NCBI GenBank assembly: GCA_024743115.1
Contig: JANSXC010000029.1
Location: 1 to 64,000 of the forward strand
From: a bacterium
GTDB taxonomy: Bacteria; Planctomycetota; UBA1135; UBA2386
Direction of reading: 5' to 3'
Length of the DNA: 64,000 bases
The notes beneath the pieces were generated by a model. That model was not told the DNA's origin. It worked only from the letters and a program-made list of their open reading frames with translations, and ran no database searches. The position numbers were made by a program, and so were the translations under genes. Numbering within the stretch: the stretch's first letter is position 1; each line of letters starts with the position of its first letter. Positions 7,398 through 16,347 of this stretch are shown here, in pieces.

Positions 7398-10094
7398 ATG
7401 GACGACACGCGCCCCACGATCTCCGATCCCGAACGTAGCGAGGAGCTGCTCGAAGAGCTCCTCGTGCAGTGTATCGAACTCGGCGAAGGAGATGGCATCG
7501 AAGCCGTCGAGAAGCTGCTCGCCGCACACCCCGAACAGGCTGCGGCAGTACGGGAGCTGCTCGGCTCTCTCGCCGGCCTGGGGTTCCTCGGGGACTCGAC
7601 GAGCGAAACGCCCGCCATCGAGCGAATCGGCGCCTACCGCCTGCTGCGGCGGCTCGGCGAAGGCAGTATGGGCGTCGTGTATCTCGCGCGACACGATGCG
7701 ACCAACCGCGTCGTCGCGCTCAAGACCATCCGCCAACTGCACGCCGGCTCGACGGCACAGGAACGGTTCCGGCGCGAAGCGCTCGCCATCGCGCGACTAC
7801 GACACCCCAACGTCGTGACGGTATTCGATGCCGGCGAGTACGATGGTGTCGCCTACCTGGCGATGGAACTGCTATCGGGCAGGTCGCTCGACGAAGTCGT
7901 CCGTGACGCGGCCGCGAAGAGCCGGCTGCTGCCCGTCGACGAGGTCGCCCGCTGGGGTCTGGACCTGGCCGAGGCGCTGGCCTGCGCCCACGCGGCGGAG
8001 ATCATCCACCGGGACGTCAAACCGTCGAACGTGCGCATCACGGCCGAAGGCCGCGCGGTGCTACTCGACTTCGGACTCGCGCGCGACAACGCGTTGGCCG
8101 AGCAGCTGACGGTGACAGGATCGTTCCAGGGTTCACCCAACTTCGCGTCACCCGAACAGATCGAAGGCGGACAAAGCCTCGATGCCCGCACCGACGTGTT
8201 CTCGCTCGGCGTGACCCTGCACTGCTGCCTGACGAACGCGATGCCGTTCGACGGCGAGACCCGCGAACAGGTGTTCCGGCGCATCTTGACCGAGGCCCCA
8301 CCATCACCTCGCCGCATCAACCCGGCCGTTTCACGCGATCTCGCAACCATCGTCGAGAAGGCGATGGAGAAGCGCCCCGACCAACGCTACGCGACGGCCG
8401 CGGCGCTCGCCGAAGACCTGCGCGCACTGCTCGAACACCGACCGATCGCAGCCCGACCGGCCGGGCCGATCCGCCGGACGTTGAAGTGGATTCGGCGGCG
8501 ACCGGCCGCCGCGACGGCGGCCGCGTGCGGCATCCTGCTCGTCATCGGCCTCGCGACCGGCCTCGCGGTCGCCCTCGGATTGCTGGACGAACTTCGCACC
8601 GAGAAGAAGAAGGGCGCCACGTCACTTGCCGTTCTGACGATGCGGGACCTGCCCCGCGAGGAAGGCCTGCTGTGGCCGGCGACACCCGAGCGCGTCGCGG
8701 GCCCACGCGGCATGGACAGCTGGCTGAGCCGGGCCCACGGCCTGCTGGCCGCGCTGCCGGGTTACGAGGCCCGCCTCGCCGAACTGCAGGAGCTCGCCAA
8801 GGAACGGGATCCGGAGACGGCGGCGGCGCACGCGGAACTCGCGAGGCGAATCGCCCGCTACGAAGAGCGCATCCGCAAGTACTCGAAGGTCGGCGCGGCC
8901 AAGCGGCAGCTGATCCTGTCGGACCGCGCCTCCATCCGGGTGTGCCAGCAGCGCCGCCTGCGCTCACCGCCCGATCTCGGCGACCCCGAGCTCGTGCTGC
9001 TCTACGGCGAACTCGTCGAGCTCGTTGGCGGTATCCCGGCCCTCGCCGAGACCATCGCGCGAGTCGAACGTCGCCGCGAGTTCGCGTTGACGATCGCCGA
9101 TCGGATCGAGCACGACTTCGGCGCGACGTGGCAAGAGACCATCGCAGCAGTCGCCAGTGATCCCCGTTACGACGGACTGCAACTCCGCCCCCAGCCCGGA
9201 CTGATACCGGTCGGCCCGGATCCGCAGAGCGGCCTACAGGAGTTCGCGCATCCGCTGACGGGCGAGGTGCCGCGCCGTGGCCCCGACGGCGAACTCGACT
9301 ACACGAGCGCGTCCGGCGTCGTCTTCATCCTGGTTCCGGGCGGCACGTTCACCATGGGATCACGCCGGCCAGGCGAAGACGGCGAGCAGGCACCCAACGT
9401 GGACCCCTACTGCGTCGAATCGTACGAGTCGCCGCCGCACGAGATCACGATCGCGCCGTTCTTCCTCGGGAAGTTCGAGATGACCCAGGCGCAATGGGTC
9501 CGGATCACGGGCAGCAATCCGGCCGGCCACTGCGCCGGCACCCAGTTCAAGAAGGCTCGCATCACGGACCTGCATCCGATCGAGAGCATCTCCTACCTCG
9601 ACGCCGTGCGCTGGCTTGGCCGGATGGGCTGCCGCCTACCCACGGAAGCCCAGTGGGAGTACGCGGCGCGCGCCGGCACGACGACCGTCTGGTGGACGGG
9701 CAACGACCGCCGGAGCCTGATCGACGCGGCGAACCTCGCGGACCAGCATCCGCACAACAGCGGCGAAGCGCGCGTGCACTGGGAGGTCGAAGACTGGGAC
9801 GACGGCTTCACGCATCACGCGCCGGTCGGCTCGTTCAGGCCGAACGCGTTCGGCCTGCACGACGTCTGCGGCAACGTCTCGGAATGGTGTCGCGACTGGT
9901 ACGGCGGCTACGGCCATCCGGCTCGCGAAGGCGACGGCTACCGCACCCGCCGTGACATGTTCTACGTAACCGCCCGGTCCGGCTCGTTCTCGGATCCGGC
10001 ACCCGCCCAGCGCATGGCGCGCAGGCTGAGATTCGCGCTCGACTTCACCTATCCCGGACTCGGCGTTCGCCCGTCGCTCGGGATCAAGAAGTAG
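7398..10094 (+). CDS. Ser/Thr protein kinase fused to FGE-sulfatase-fold domain
   Basis: 898 residues from the ATG at 7398 (904 from a GTG at 7380; positions below use the longer form). The Hanks-type kinase domain spans about 84-345, with glycine loop GEGSMGVV (93-100), lysine K115 in VALK, HRDVKPSN with catalytic D212, and DFGLA. One membrane helix lies at about 378-404. A helical linker follows, then a formylglycine-generating-enzyme (SUMF1) fold at about 648-900 (VPGGTFTMGS, MTQAQW, RLPTEAQWEYAARAG, GNVSEWCRDWY). The final segment reads TARSGSFSDPAPAQRMARR, lacking the cysteine pair of true FGE, so this is probably a ligand-binding domain and not an oxidase. It is divergent from the ECF sigma gene at 6778-7359. 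Confidence 0.9.
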   Translation: MDDTRPTISDPERSEELLEELLVQCIELGEGDGIEAVEKLLAAHPEQAAAVRELLGSLAGLGFLGDSTSETPAIERIGAYRLLRRLGEGSMGVVYLARHDATNRVVALKTIRQLHAGSTAQERFRREALAIARLRHPNVVTVFDAGEYDGVAYLAMELLSGRSLDEVVRDAAAKSRLLPVDEVARWGLDLAEALACAHAAEIIHRDVKPSNVRITAEGRAVLLDFGLARDNALAEQLTVTGSFQGSPNFASPEQIEGGQSLDARTDVFSLGVTLHCCLTNAMPFDGETREQVFRRILTEAPPSPRRINPAVSRDLATIVEKAMEKRPDQRYATAAALAEDLRALLEHRPIAARPAGPIRRTLKWIRRRPAAATAAACGILLVIGLATGLAVALGLLDELRTEKKKGATSLAVLTMRDLPREEGLLWPATPERVAGPRGMDSWLSRAHGLLAALPGYEARLAELQELAKERDPETAAAHAELARRIARYEERIRKYSKVGAAKRQLILSDRASIRVCQQRRLRSPPDLGDPELVLLYGELVELVGGIPALAETIARVERRREFALTIADRIEHDFGATWQETIAAVASDPRYDGLQLRPQPGLIPVGPDPQSGLQEFAHPLTGEVPRRGPDGELDYTSASGVVFILVPGGTFTMGSRRPGEDGEQAPNVDPYCVESYESPPHEITIAPFFLGKFEMTQAQWVRITGSNPAGHCAGTQFKKARITDLHPIESISYLDAVRWLGRMGCRLPTEAQWEYAARAGTTTVWWTGNDRRSLIDAANLADQHPHNSGEARVHWEVEDWDDGFTHHAPVGSFRPNAFGLHDVCGNVSEWCRDWYGGYGHPAREGDGYRTRRDMFYVTARSGSFSDPAPAQRMARRLRFALDFTYPGLGVRPSLGIKK

Positions 10095-10165
10095 ACGACG
10101 ACAGCAGCCGCGAAAGCCAACCGGATCCGAGCCACTGGCACACCCATTGCTGCGAGCTCGTCACG

Positions 10166-11263
10166 ATGCAACGAACCTCGCTCCATTGCCACGCGACCCG
10201 CCTGGTCGTCGCGCTGGGCCTCGCTCACTGCTGCTCACCGGCGAACGCCCAACAGACGCTCGTCGTCGGGGCCGGCGGTTTCCCGACGATCATGGCGGCG
10301 ATCGCCGCCGCGATTCCCGGTGACACAGTGCTCGTGAACGGCGGGGACTGGCACGAGGCGATCGACATCGACAAGGGCATCCGCTTCGTCGGCCGCAACG
10401 CAACACTGCGGCACGGTCTGCTCATCCCGCCGGTGCAGATCCACGATGTCCCGGCCGGCCAGATGTTCGTCATGGTCGGGTTTCAGGCCAATCCGACGAC
10501 GAGCGGCGATTCGCAGGTCGACGTGCGTGACTGCAACGGAATCGTGTCGCTGCAGGGACTGTCGAGCAACGGCACGAACCGCTGGTGGCTCACGAGTGAC
10601 AAGGCGCGGCAACTGCACGTCAGTCGCTGCGCCGCGCGCACCCTGTCCACGAATGACACCAACGTGGTGCTCGAGCAGTGCGTGGTCGATCCGAGCTTCG
10701 CGCTCGGCGTTGCCGTCTTCGGCGGCCGCGCGGCGATCGTCGACTGTTCGATCTCCCATGGCAGCCTGCCCGTCTCGCCCGTATGGCTCGACCGCACCGA
10801 AGCCGTGATCACGCGCACGACGATCTCGCAGGCCGGCAGCATGCAACCTGCGATTCGTGCAGATCGCGGCGCCCTGGTCATCGACCCGAGCTGCCGGCTG
10901 CTCGCGCAGAGTGGCATTCCGGTCCAAGGCAGCGCCGCGTACGCCTACCACGAGATCGCCGCACTCACGACCGCGACCACGGGTTCGACACTGACCATGT
11001 CGTCGCACGGGCCGACCGGCGCTCCTGGCCTGGTGCTGATGAGCCAACCGCAACCCGAAACCGTCACGAACTTCGGGTTCGCGTGGGTCGACCCGAACGC
11101 CTTCGCGATCGTCACCAGCCTCGTGTTCCCGGCTGGCCGCCTCACGACCGCCAGCATGGTGCTGCCACCGCTACCGCCGGGGCTCACGGCCGCGCTGCAG
11201 GTCGCGCACCTCACGCCGACGGGCATCGCGCTGAGCACGCCTTCGCTCGTCGCGAACCCGTGA
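10166..11263 (+). CDS. secreted beta-helix (pectate-lyase-like) protein
   Basis: 365 residues. It has an N-terminal export signal (hydrophobic about 12-28, ending in ANAQ). The first part, FPTIMAAIAAAIPGDTVLV followed by a KGIRFVG turn, is the classic start of right-handed parallel beta-helix proteins. Later segments repeat short beta strands with conserved small residues. The last ~90 residues are a beta-rich tail resembling C-terminal modules of other planctomycete secreted proteins (a PPGLTAALQ strand, ending in LSTPSLV). No catalytic residues can be named. It stands 71 bp after the kinase gene on the same strand. Confidence 0.6.
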   Translation: MQRTSLHCHATRLVVALGLAHCCSPANAQQTLVVGAGGFPTIMAAIAAAIPGDTVLVNGGDWHEAIDIDKGIRFVGRNATLRHGLLIPPVQIHDVPAGQMFVMVGFQANPTTSGDSQVDVRDCNGIVSLQGLSSNGTNRWWLTSDKARQLHVSRCAARTLSTNDTNVVLEQCVVDPSFALGVAVFGGRAAIVDCSISHGSLPVSPVWLDRTEAVITRTTISQAGSMQPAIRADRGALVIDPSCRLLAQSGIPVQGSAAYAYHEIAALTTATTGSTLTMSSHGPTGAPGLVLMSQPQPETVTNFGFAWVDPNAFAIVTSLVFPAGRLTTASMVLPPLPPGLTAALQVAHLTPTGIALSTPSLVANP

Positions 11264-11292
11264 CCGGTAGGGCGCAACGCGGATTCTCGGGC

Positions 11293-11298
11293 TACGAT
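11293..11298 (+). promoter_or_regulatory. candidate -10 box for the DUF2723 gene
   Basis: TACGAT preceded by GGGC, 8 nt before the GTG start at 11307. A transcript from here would begin at or just before the start codon. Confidence 0.35.
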
Positions 11299-11306
11299 CC
11301 GCGCCC

Positions 11307-13154
11307 GTGTCAGCCGCCGAGTCGAGTGATCTGAAGCGTGGCCGTGCCTGCCTGGCAACGGCGTTCGCCGTCCCGCTGGCGCTCTACCTGATCACGAGTT
11401 CGAGCTCGGTGCAGTTCGACGACGCGGCCCAGTTCACGCTCTGTGCCCGCGAATGGAGCCCGGCCCACCCCCCCGGCTTCCCGCTGTTCGTGATGCTCGC
11501 GCATCTGTGGCTGCTGCCGTTCGGGTTCGTCGGCTCGTTCGCCGCCGTCAGTGCCCTGTGCAGCGTCTTCGGCGCCACCGCGATCGCGGTGCTCTACCTC
11601 GCGTTCGAGGACCTGCTCACACGCGGGCTCCGCGCGGCACGCCCGGCTGCGCAACTCGCGGCGCTCATCGCTGCACTGGCGTGCGGCTTAGGCGCCACCG
11701 TCTGGCAATGGAGCAACACCGTCGAGGTCTACTCGCTGCAACTGCTCGCGACGGCCCTCGCCCTGCTCGGCGCGATGCGCCCGGCGGGGCGCTCCGCGAA
11801 CGTTCTCCTCGGCGCCGGGATCGGAATCGGCCTCGCCAACCATCACGTCGCGATGGTCGCACTCGTGCCCTTCCTCACCTGGCTGGTGGCCACCACGCGG
11901 GGCGAGAAGCTGACGCCCACCATCCGCTCGCTCGTGCCCGCACTCGGCGTCGCCGCCGGCATCGCCGGCCTGTGCTACGCGCTGCTGATGGTCACGGCCA
12001 CGGGCGAGTCACGCTTCGCGTTCGGTCAACCCGACTCCATGAGTCGGCTGTGGCACCACCTCAGCGGCGGCTTCTTTGCCGACTCCCTGTTCGTGGACGG
12101 CGTCGACTACGGCGGTCGCGCGGCGGTGCTCGGAATGGTGCTCGTCCGCCACCTCTGGCTGTTCGTTCTCGCGGCGGGTCTCGGCGTCGTCGCCGCCTGG
12201 CGTAGATCGCCCGCACTCGCCCTCGCGCTGCTGGCCTACCCCGCGCTGCTCTTCTTCCTGCAGTTCGGCCGGCTTCACACGCCGAACATGGACGCCGGCC
12301 TGCTGCCCGCGCTCGCGATGCTCAGCGCGCTCGTTGCGCTCGGCCTGCACAATCTCGGCTATCGCCGAACACTGCTCCTCGGCCTGATCGGTTTGCTGGC
12401 TCACACAGCGCTCAACTTCTCGGCCAGCAACCGCCGCGGCTATCGCGCCGGCGAGGCGGTGCTCGAGGACATCGCGGCTTCGGCGCCGGATCGCGCGCTC
12501 GTGCTGCTCACGAACTGGGAGCTACAGACCCTGACGCGGCTCGCGATCGAGGAGAACGCCTTCCGCCCCGACCTCGTGGTCCTGCCCAGCAGCTTCAAGG
12601 GTACGCATCGCGACCTGTTCGCCCGTTACTACCCCGAGGTGCACAACGCCCTCGCAACGGAGTACGACGCCTGGCTCGCGGCGATCGCACGCGTGAACCC
12701 CGACTACGTCTACACGGACTGGTTCACGTTCACCTCGGCGGCCGACGAAACGGCCTATCGCAACCTCGTGCAGCGCGCGCTGCGCTGGGCCAGGGACCAC
12801 CAACGCCCGGTGCTCTGCGATCGCGCGACGGTTGCCTTGCTCCTGCGCACGAAGGCGATCGAACAGGCCAGCATCCGACCGAGCGGCATGCTGTTCTCGA
12901 TCGGTAGAACGAAGACCGAATTGCGACCGTTCCCGCTCGCGGACGGCTGGCTCGACCACTCGTTCCTGCCGCACGACCTCTGTGCATTCGGCGTACTCGG
13001 CGACTATCGCACGACGGCCACGCAGATCGCCGGCTACCTGCGACATCGCGGCAAGGCCGAGCTGGCCGCGAGCGCCAAGGCCGCGCGCGACCGACTCGAA
13101 TCGGCCTGGACCGAGTTCCTCGCCGGCAAGCCCGCGCCACGCAAGAGCAAGTAA
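11307..13154 (+). CDS. DUF2723 multipass membrane protein, TMEM260-like putative glycosyltransferase
   Basis: 615 residues with about nine hydrophobic helices in the first ~390 residues and a soluble C-terminal part. The segment around residues 34-58 (FDDAAQFTLC, AHPPGFPLF) and WSNTVEVYSLQ are hallmarks of the DUF2723 family, whose human member TMEM260 is an O-mannosyltransferase of GT-C type. A role in protein or lipid O-glycosylation at the membrane is therefore plausible but inferred. The GTG start is supported by a TACGAT hexamer 8 nt upstream. The next gene, a secreted sulfatase, follows after 35 bp. Confidence 0.8.
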   Translation: MSAAESSDLKRGRACLATAFAVPLALYLITSSSSVQFDDAAQFTLCAREWSPAHPPGFPLFVMLAHLWLLPFGFVGSFAAVSALCSVFGATAIAVLYLAFEDLLTRGLRAARPAAQLAALIAALACGLGATVWQWSNTVEVYSLQLLATALALLGAMRPAGRSANVLLGAGIGIGLANHHVAMVALVPFLTWLVATTRGEKLTPTIRSLVPALGVAAGIAGLCYALLMVTATGESRFAFGQPDSMSRLWHHLSGGFFADSLFVDGVDYGGRAAVLGMVLVRHLWLFVLAAGLGVVAAWRRSPALALALLAYPALLFFLQFGRLHTPNMDAGLLPALAMLSALVALGLHNLGYRRTLLLGLIGLLAHTALNFSASNRRGYRAGEAVLEDIAASAPDRALVLLTNWELQTLTRLAIEENAFRPDLVVLPSSFKGTHRDLFARYYPEVHNALATEYDAWLAAIARVNPDYVYTDWFTFTSAADETAYRNLVQRALRWARDHQRPVLCDRATVALLLRTKAIEQASIRPSGMLFSIGRTKTELRPFPLADGWLDHSFLPHDLCAFGVLGDYRTTATQIAGYLRHRGKAELAASAKAARDRLESAWTEFLAGKPAPRKSK

Positions 13155-13175
13155 CGCTCACGGCACCGGGTTGGC

Positions 13176-13181
13176 TATGCT
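13176..13181 (+). promoter_or_regulatory. candidate -10 box for the sulfatase gene
   Basis: TATGCT (within GGCTATGCT), 8 nt before the ATG at 13190. It is one of the best matches to a sigma-70 -10 box in the set. Confidence 0.4.
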
Positions 13182-13189
13182 GCGGCGCC

Positions 13190-14527
13190 ATGCGCCAGTG
13201 GACCCGCTCCTCGATCGTGGCGATGGCCCTGATCGGTGCCCTCGTCGGGCAGACCTCGACCCGCCCCGACATCGTCCTGATCATGGCGGACGATGTCGGC
13301 GTGGAAGCGTTCTCGAGCTACGGCGGTGAGAGCTACGACACCCCGCACCTCGACGCGCTGGCGCAGGCGGGCATGCAATTCCAACACTGCCACTCGCAGC
13401 CGCTGTGCACCCCGAGCCGCGTCAAGTTGATGACCGGTCAGAGCAACATCCGCAACTACCGCTCCTTCGGAATCCTCCCACGCGGCAGCGTGACCTTCGC
13501 GAACGTCTTGCAGGACGCGGGCTACCGCACGTGCGTCGTCGGCAAGTGGCAGCTGTTCGGCTCGCGCCAGGAGCTGCTGCCGAAAGGCGCGGGCACCTCT
13601 CCCGCCGCTGCGGGTTTCGACGAACACCTGCTGTGGCAGGTCGATCGCATAGGCTCGCGCTACGGCAAGGCGTTGCTCGTCGAGAACGGACGCTACGCGG
13701 ACCGAGCCTCGGCCGGCTACGGGCCGGATCGCTTCGCGGACTTCGCGATCGATTTCATCGCCCGCCAGCGCAAAGCGGAGCAGCCCTACCTGCTCTACTT
13801 TCCCATGGCGCTCGTGCACTCCCCATTCGAATCGCCGCCGAACGCAGACCCGGTCGACGCGCCGCCGAAGAGCCGCGACGGCAAACAGGCGCGCTTCGCG
13901 CAGATGATGACGCACATGGACGCGATCGTCGGCCGACTGCTCGGCGCGGTCGACGAGAACGACGGCCGCGAGCGTACGCTCTTCCTCTTCACGAGCGACA
14001 ACGGCACGCCGCGCAACATCGTATCGCGCCAGAACGGTCGCCCCGTCAGAGGCGGCAAGGGCCTGTCGAACGACCGCGGTACTCATGTGCCGCTCGTCGC
14101 ACGCTGGCCGGGCACGATCCCGGCGGACCGGACGAACGACTCCCTGATCGACTTCACGGACTTCTTCGTCACGCTGCTCGCGACTGCAGGCGCCGAACAA
14201 CCCGCCAGCCTCACGCTCGACGGCCGATCTTTCCTGCCGCAGTTGCGCGGCGAACCGGGCACCCCACGCGATTCGCTGTTCTGCTACTACAACCCGCGCC
14301 CCGAACGCCGCAAGTTCGCCCGCGGCCGGTTCGCTCGCGACCAGCACTTCAAACTCTACGGCGACGGCCGGTTCTTCGATCTCGTGAATGATCCGGAAGA
14401 ACAGACGCCGCTGCCGACCGACGACCTCGCGACCAACCCGCAGCGCAGAGCAGCCCACCGCAAGCTCATGGCCGCGATCGCCGCCATGCCCGAACACCCG
14501 CTAGCCATCGCTCCCGAACACCGGTGA
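13190..14527 (+). CDS. secreted type I sulfatase
   Basis: 445 residues. It has an N-terminal signal segment (1-20), then the metal-binding DD at 34-35 (VLIMADDVG). The sulfatase signature LCTPSR is at 72-77, with C73 the residue converted to formylglycine. Later come the LFLFTSDNGT metal-site motif and GGKGLSNDRGTHVPL. It belongs to the arylsulfatase A-like family and removes sulfate esters, probably from a polysaccharide; the substrate cannot be read from the sequence. It is followed after 10 bp by an SGNH-type esterase, so the two may act on the same sulfated and acylated glycan. The FGE that activates it must be encoded elsewhere. Confidence 0.92.
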   Translation: MRQWTRSSIVAMALIGALVGQTSTRPDIVLIMADDVGVEAFSSYGGESYDTPHLDALAQAGMQFQHCHSQPLCTPSRVKLMTGQSNIRNYRSFGILPRGSVTFANVLQDAGYRTCVVGKWQLFGSRQELLPKGAGTSPAAAGFDEHLLWQVDRIGSRYGKALLVENGRYADRASAGYGPDRFADFAIDFIARQRKAEQPYLLYFPMALVHSPFESPPNADPVDAPPKSRDGKQARFAQMMTHMDAIVGRLLGAVDENDGRERTLFLFTSDNGTPRNIVSRQNGRPVRGGKGLSNDRGTHVPLVARWPGTIPADRTNDSLIDFTDFFVTLLATAGAEQPASLTLDGRSFLPQLRGEPGTPRDSLFCYYNPRPERRKFARGRFARDQHFKLYGDGRFFDLVNDPEEQTPLPTDDLATNPQRRAAHRKLMAAIAAMPEHPLAIAPEHR

Positions 14528-14537
14528 AACAGCCACG

Positions 14538-15584
14538 ATGAGTCGCTCCCTCGCCCACTTCTTCGCGACAGCCCTGATCGCGACAACCGCCGCGTGCGTC
14601 ACGCCATCCACGATGCGCGCGCAGCGCCAGCCCGTGCAGGTCTTCATTCTCGCCGGCCAGTCCAACATGGAGGGCAAGGCGCAGAACAAACTGCTCGAGC
14701 ATCAGGCGAAGGCTGACGCCACCAAGAAGATCTTCGCGCGGTTCCGCGATGAAGATCAGTGGATCGAGCGCAACGACGTGTTCATCCGGTTCCTCGACCG
14801 CCACGGCCCGCTCTCGATGGGCTACGGCTCGAAGAACCGCACCGGCTGCGAGCTCGCATTCGGCCATCGCCTCGGCGACGCACTGCCGGCCCCGGTGCTG
14901 CTCATCAAGACGGCATGGGGCGGCCGTTCGCTCCGCAAAGACTTCCGCCCACCCTCGGCCGGGTTGCCGGACACGAACTCGCTCGCGGCCGAACTCGCCC
15001 AGCGCACCAAGCGAGCCGAGAAACGCGGCAAGCAACCGCCGAGCCTCGACGAGCTGCGCGCCGAGTACGGCAAGGACTACCGCAACATGCTCGAGCTCGT
15101 GCGCGACACGCTCGCCCGCCGGGACGAGCTGTTCCCACAGCTCCGCGGGCGCAAGTGCGAAATCCGCGGGCTCGTCTGGTTTCAAGGGTGGAACGACCAG
15201 TACGGCGGCGCCGAGCAGGAGTATCACACCAACCTCGAACACTTCATCCGCGATATCCGCCGCGACCTCGAACTCCCCGACCTGCCGTTCGTCATCGGCG
15301 CCATGGGCCAGCACGGCAGTAAGCCGGCCAAGGGCGCGATGAAGGTCATCCAGGAAGCGCAGCTCGCCGTCGCCGCAGCGGGCAAGTTGAAGAACGTGCG
15401 AACCGTGGCGACGGCCCCGCTCGTCGATCGCGCCGCCGAGGCGCTCTACCCCGAATGGAAGAAGCGGCGCGACGAATGGGACCGCACCGGCTCGGATCAC
15501 CCCTATCACTATCTCGGCAGCGCCATCTGGTTCACCCGGATCGGCGATGCATTCGCGCGCGAGATGCTCGCGATGATCGAGTGA
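14538..15584 (+). CDS. SGNH-type carbohydrate esterase (sialate O-acetylesterase-like)
   Basis: 348 residues. The N-terminus is a signal peptide, possibly of lipoprotein type (TAAC at 17-20). The catalytic serine lies in GQSNM (40-44), the block I motif of the SASA/DUF303 esterases. WFQGWND in the middle is the conserved block with the oxyanion residues, and the GSDHPYHY segment near the C-terminus supplies the Asp-x-x-His pair. The family removes acetyl groups from carbohydrates. It sits 10 bp after the sulfatase and is probably transcribed with it. Confidence 0.85.
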   Translation: MSRSLAHFFATALIATTAACVTPSTMRAQRQPVQVFILAGQSNMEGKAQNKLLEHQAKADATKKIFARFRDEDQWIERNDVFIRFLDRHGPLSMGYGSKNRTGCELAFGHRLGDALPAPVLLIKTAWGGRSLRKDFRPPSAGLPDTNSLAAELAQRTKRAEKRGKQPPSLDELRAEYGKDYRNMLELVRDTLARRDELFPQLRGRKCEIRGLVWFQGWNDQYGGAEQEYHTNLEHFIRDIRRDLELPDLPFVIGAMGQHGSKPAKGAMKVIQEAQLAVAAAGKLKNVRTVATAPLVDRAAEALYPEWKKRRDEWDRTGSDHPYHYLGSAIWFTRIGDAFAREMLAMIE

Positions 15585-15613
15585 TCCTGAGCCGCACCCA
15601 CTGCTGACCCGCA

Positions 15614-16291
15614 ATGGCCGAGACCGATCTCTACGCGCCGGTCAAACGCTTCCTCGAGAAGCAGGGCTACACCGTCAAGGGCGAGATCGATGCCTGTGAC
15701 GTGGTTGCCGTCCGGGCAGACGAGCCACCCGTGGTGGTCGAACTCAAGGAGCGGCTCAACCTCGCCCTGGTGCTGCAGGCCGTCGATCGACTACGGATCT
15801 CCGACGCGGTCTACCTTGCCTTCCGTGACGGCAAGCAGGGCAGCGCGTCCTGGCGCACACGGCGCAAGGAGGTGCTCGCGCTGCTGCGCCGACTCGGCCT
15901 GGGCCTCTTGACCGTCTCCGCCCGCGGTCGCGTCACGGCCGAACTCGATCCGGGACCCTACCGGCCCCGCCGCGACGCTCCTCGCCAACGCCGGCTGCTC
16001 AAGGAGTTCATAGCGCGGGTCGGCGATCCGGTGGCCGGCGGCTCCGCGCCACACAAGCGTCTGACGGCCTACCGGCAGGACGCCCTGCGCTGCGCGCGCG
16101 CCCTCTCGGGGGAACACGAGATGCTGGTCGCCCGCCTCCGCGAACGCACCGGTGTGGAGCGCGCGGCGGCGATCCTGCAGGACAACCACTACGGCTGGTT
16201 CGAACGCATTCGACGCGGCTGGTACACGCTCTCCCCCAAGGGCCACTCCGAACTCGCCGAATGGGCCGACGCAGTCGCCGCCCTGGAGTGA
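15614..16291 (+). CDS. DUF2161 protein, PD-(D/E)XK nuclease-like
   Basis: 225 residues. The N-terminal half has the pattern of a restriction-endonuclease-like fold: an E near the start (METDLYAPVK region), then DACDVVAV and VVVELKER, which supply the D and ExK residues. The C-terminal half (HYGWFERIRRGWYTLSP) resembles a small winged-helix segment. This combination matches DUF2161 proteins, whose role is not known. Its place between a carbohydrate esterase and a glycosyltransferase may simply reflect proximity; the gap from the esterase is 29 bp. Confidence 0.75.
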   Translation: MAETDLYAPVKRFLEKQGYTVKGEIDACDVVAVRADEPPVVVELKERLNLALVLQAVDRLRISDAVYLAFRDGKQGSASWRTRRKEVLALLRRLGLGLLTVSARGRVTAELDPGPYRPRRDAPRQRRLLKEFIARVGDPVAGGSAPHKRLTAYRQDALRCARALSGEHEMLVARLRERTGVERAAAILQDNHYGWFERIRRGWYTLSPKGHSELAEWADAVAALE

Positions 16292-16332
16292 AGGGCGCCG
16301 ACTCGACACATGATCGAGTGCCGGTGACGAGG

Positions 16333-16338
16333 TAGGCT
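16333..16338 (+). promoter_or_regulatory. candidate -10 box for the first glycosyltransferase
   Basis: TAGGCT, 9 nt before a TTG start at 16348. It supports the rare TTG and suggests a leaderless transcript that opens the 16.3-20.3 kb operon. Confidence 0.35.
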
Positions 16339-16347
16339 TCTGCCGCC

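Noticed and set aside
9326..10094. Active formylglycine-generating enzyme for the sulfatase at 13190
   Set aside because: The catalytic cysteine pair is missing from the terminal motif.
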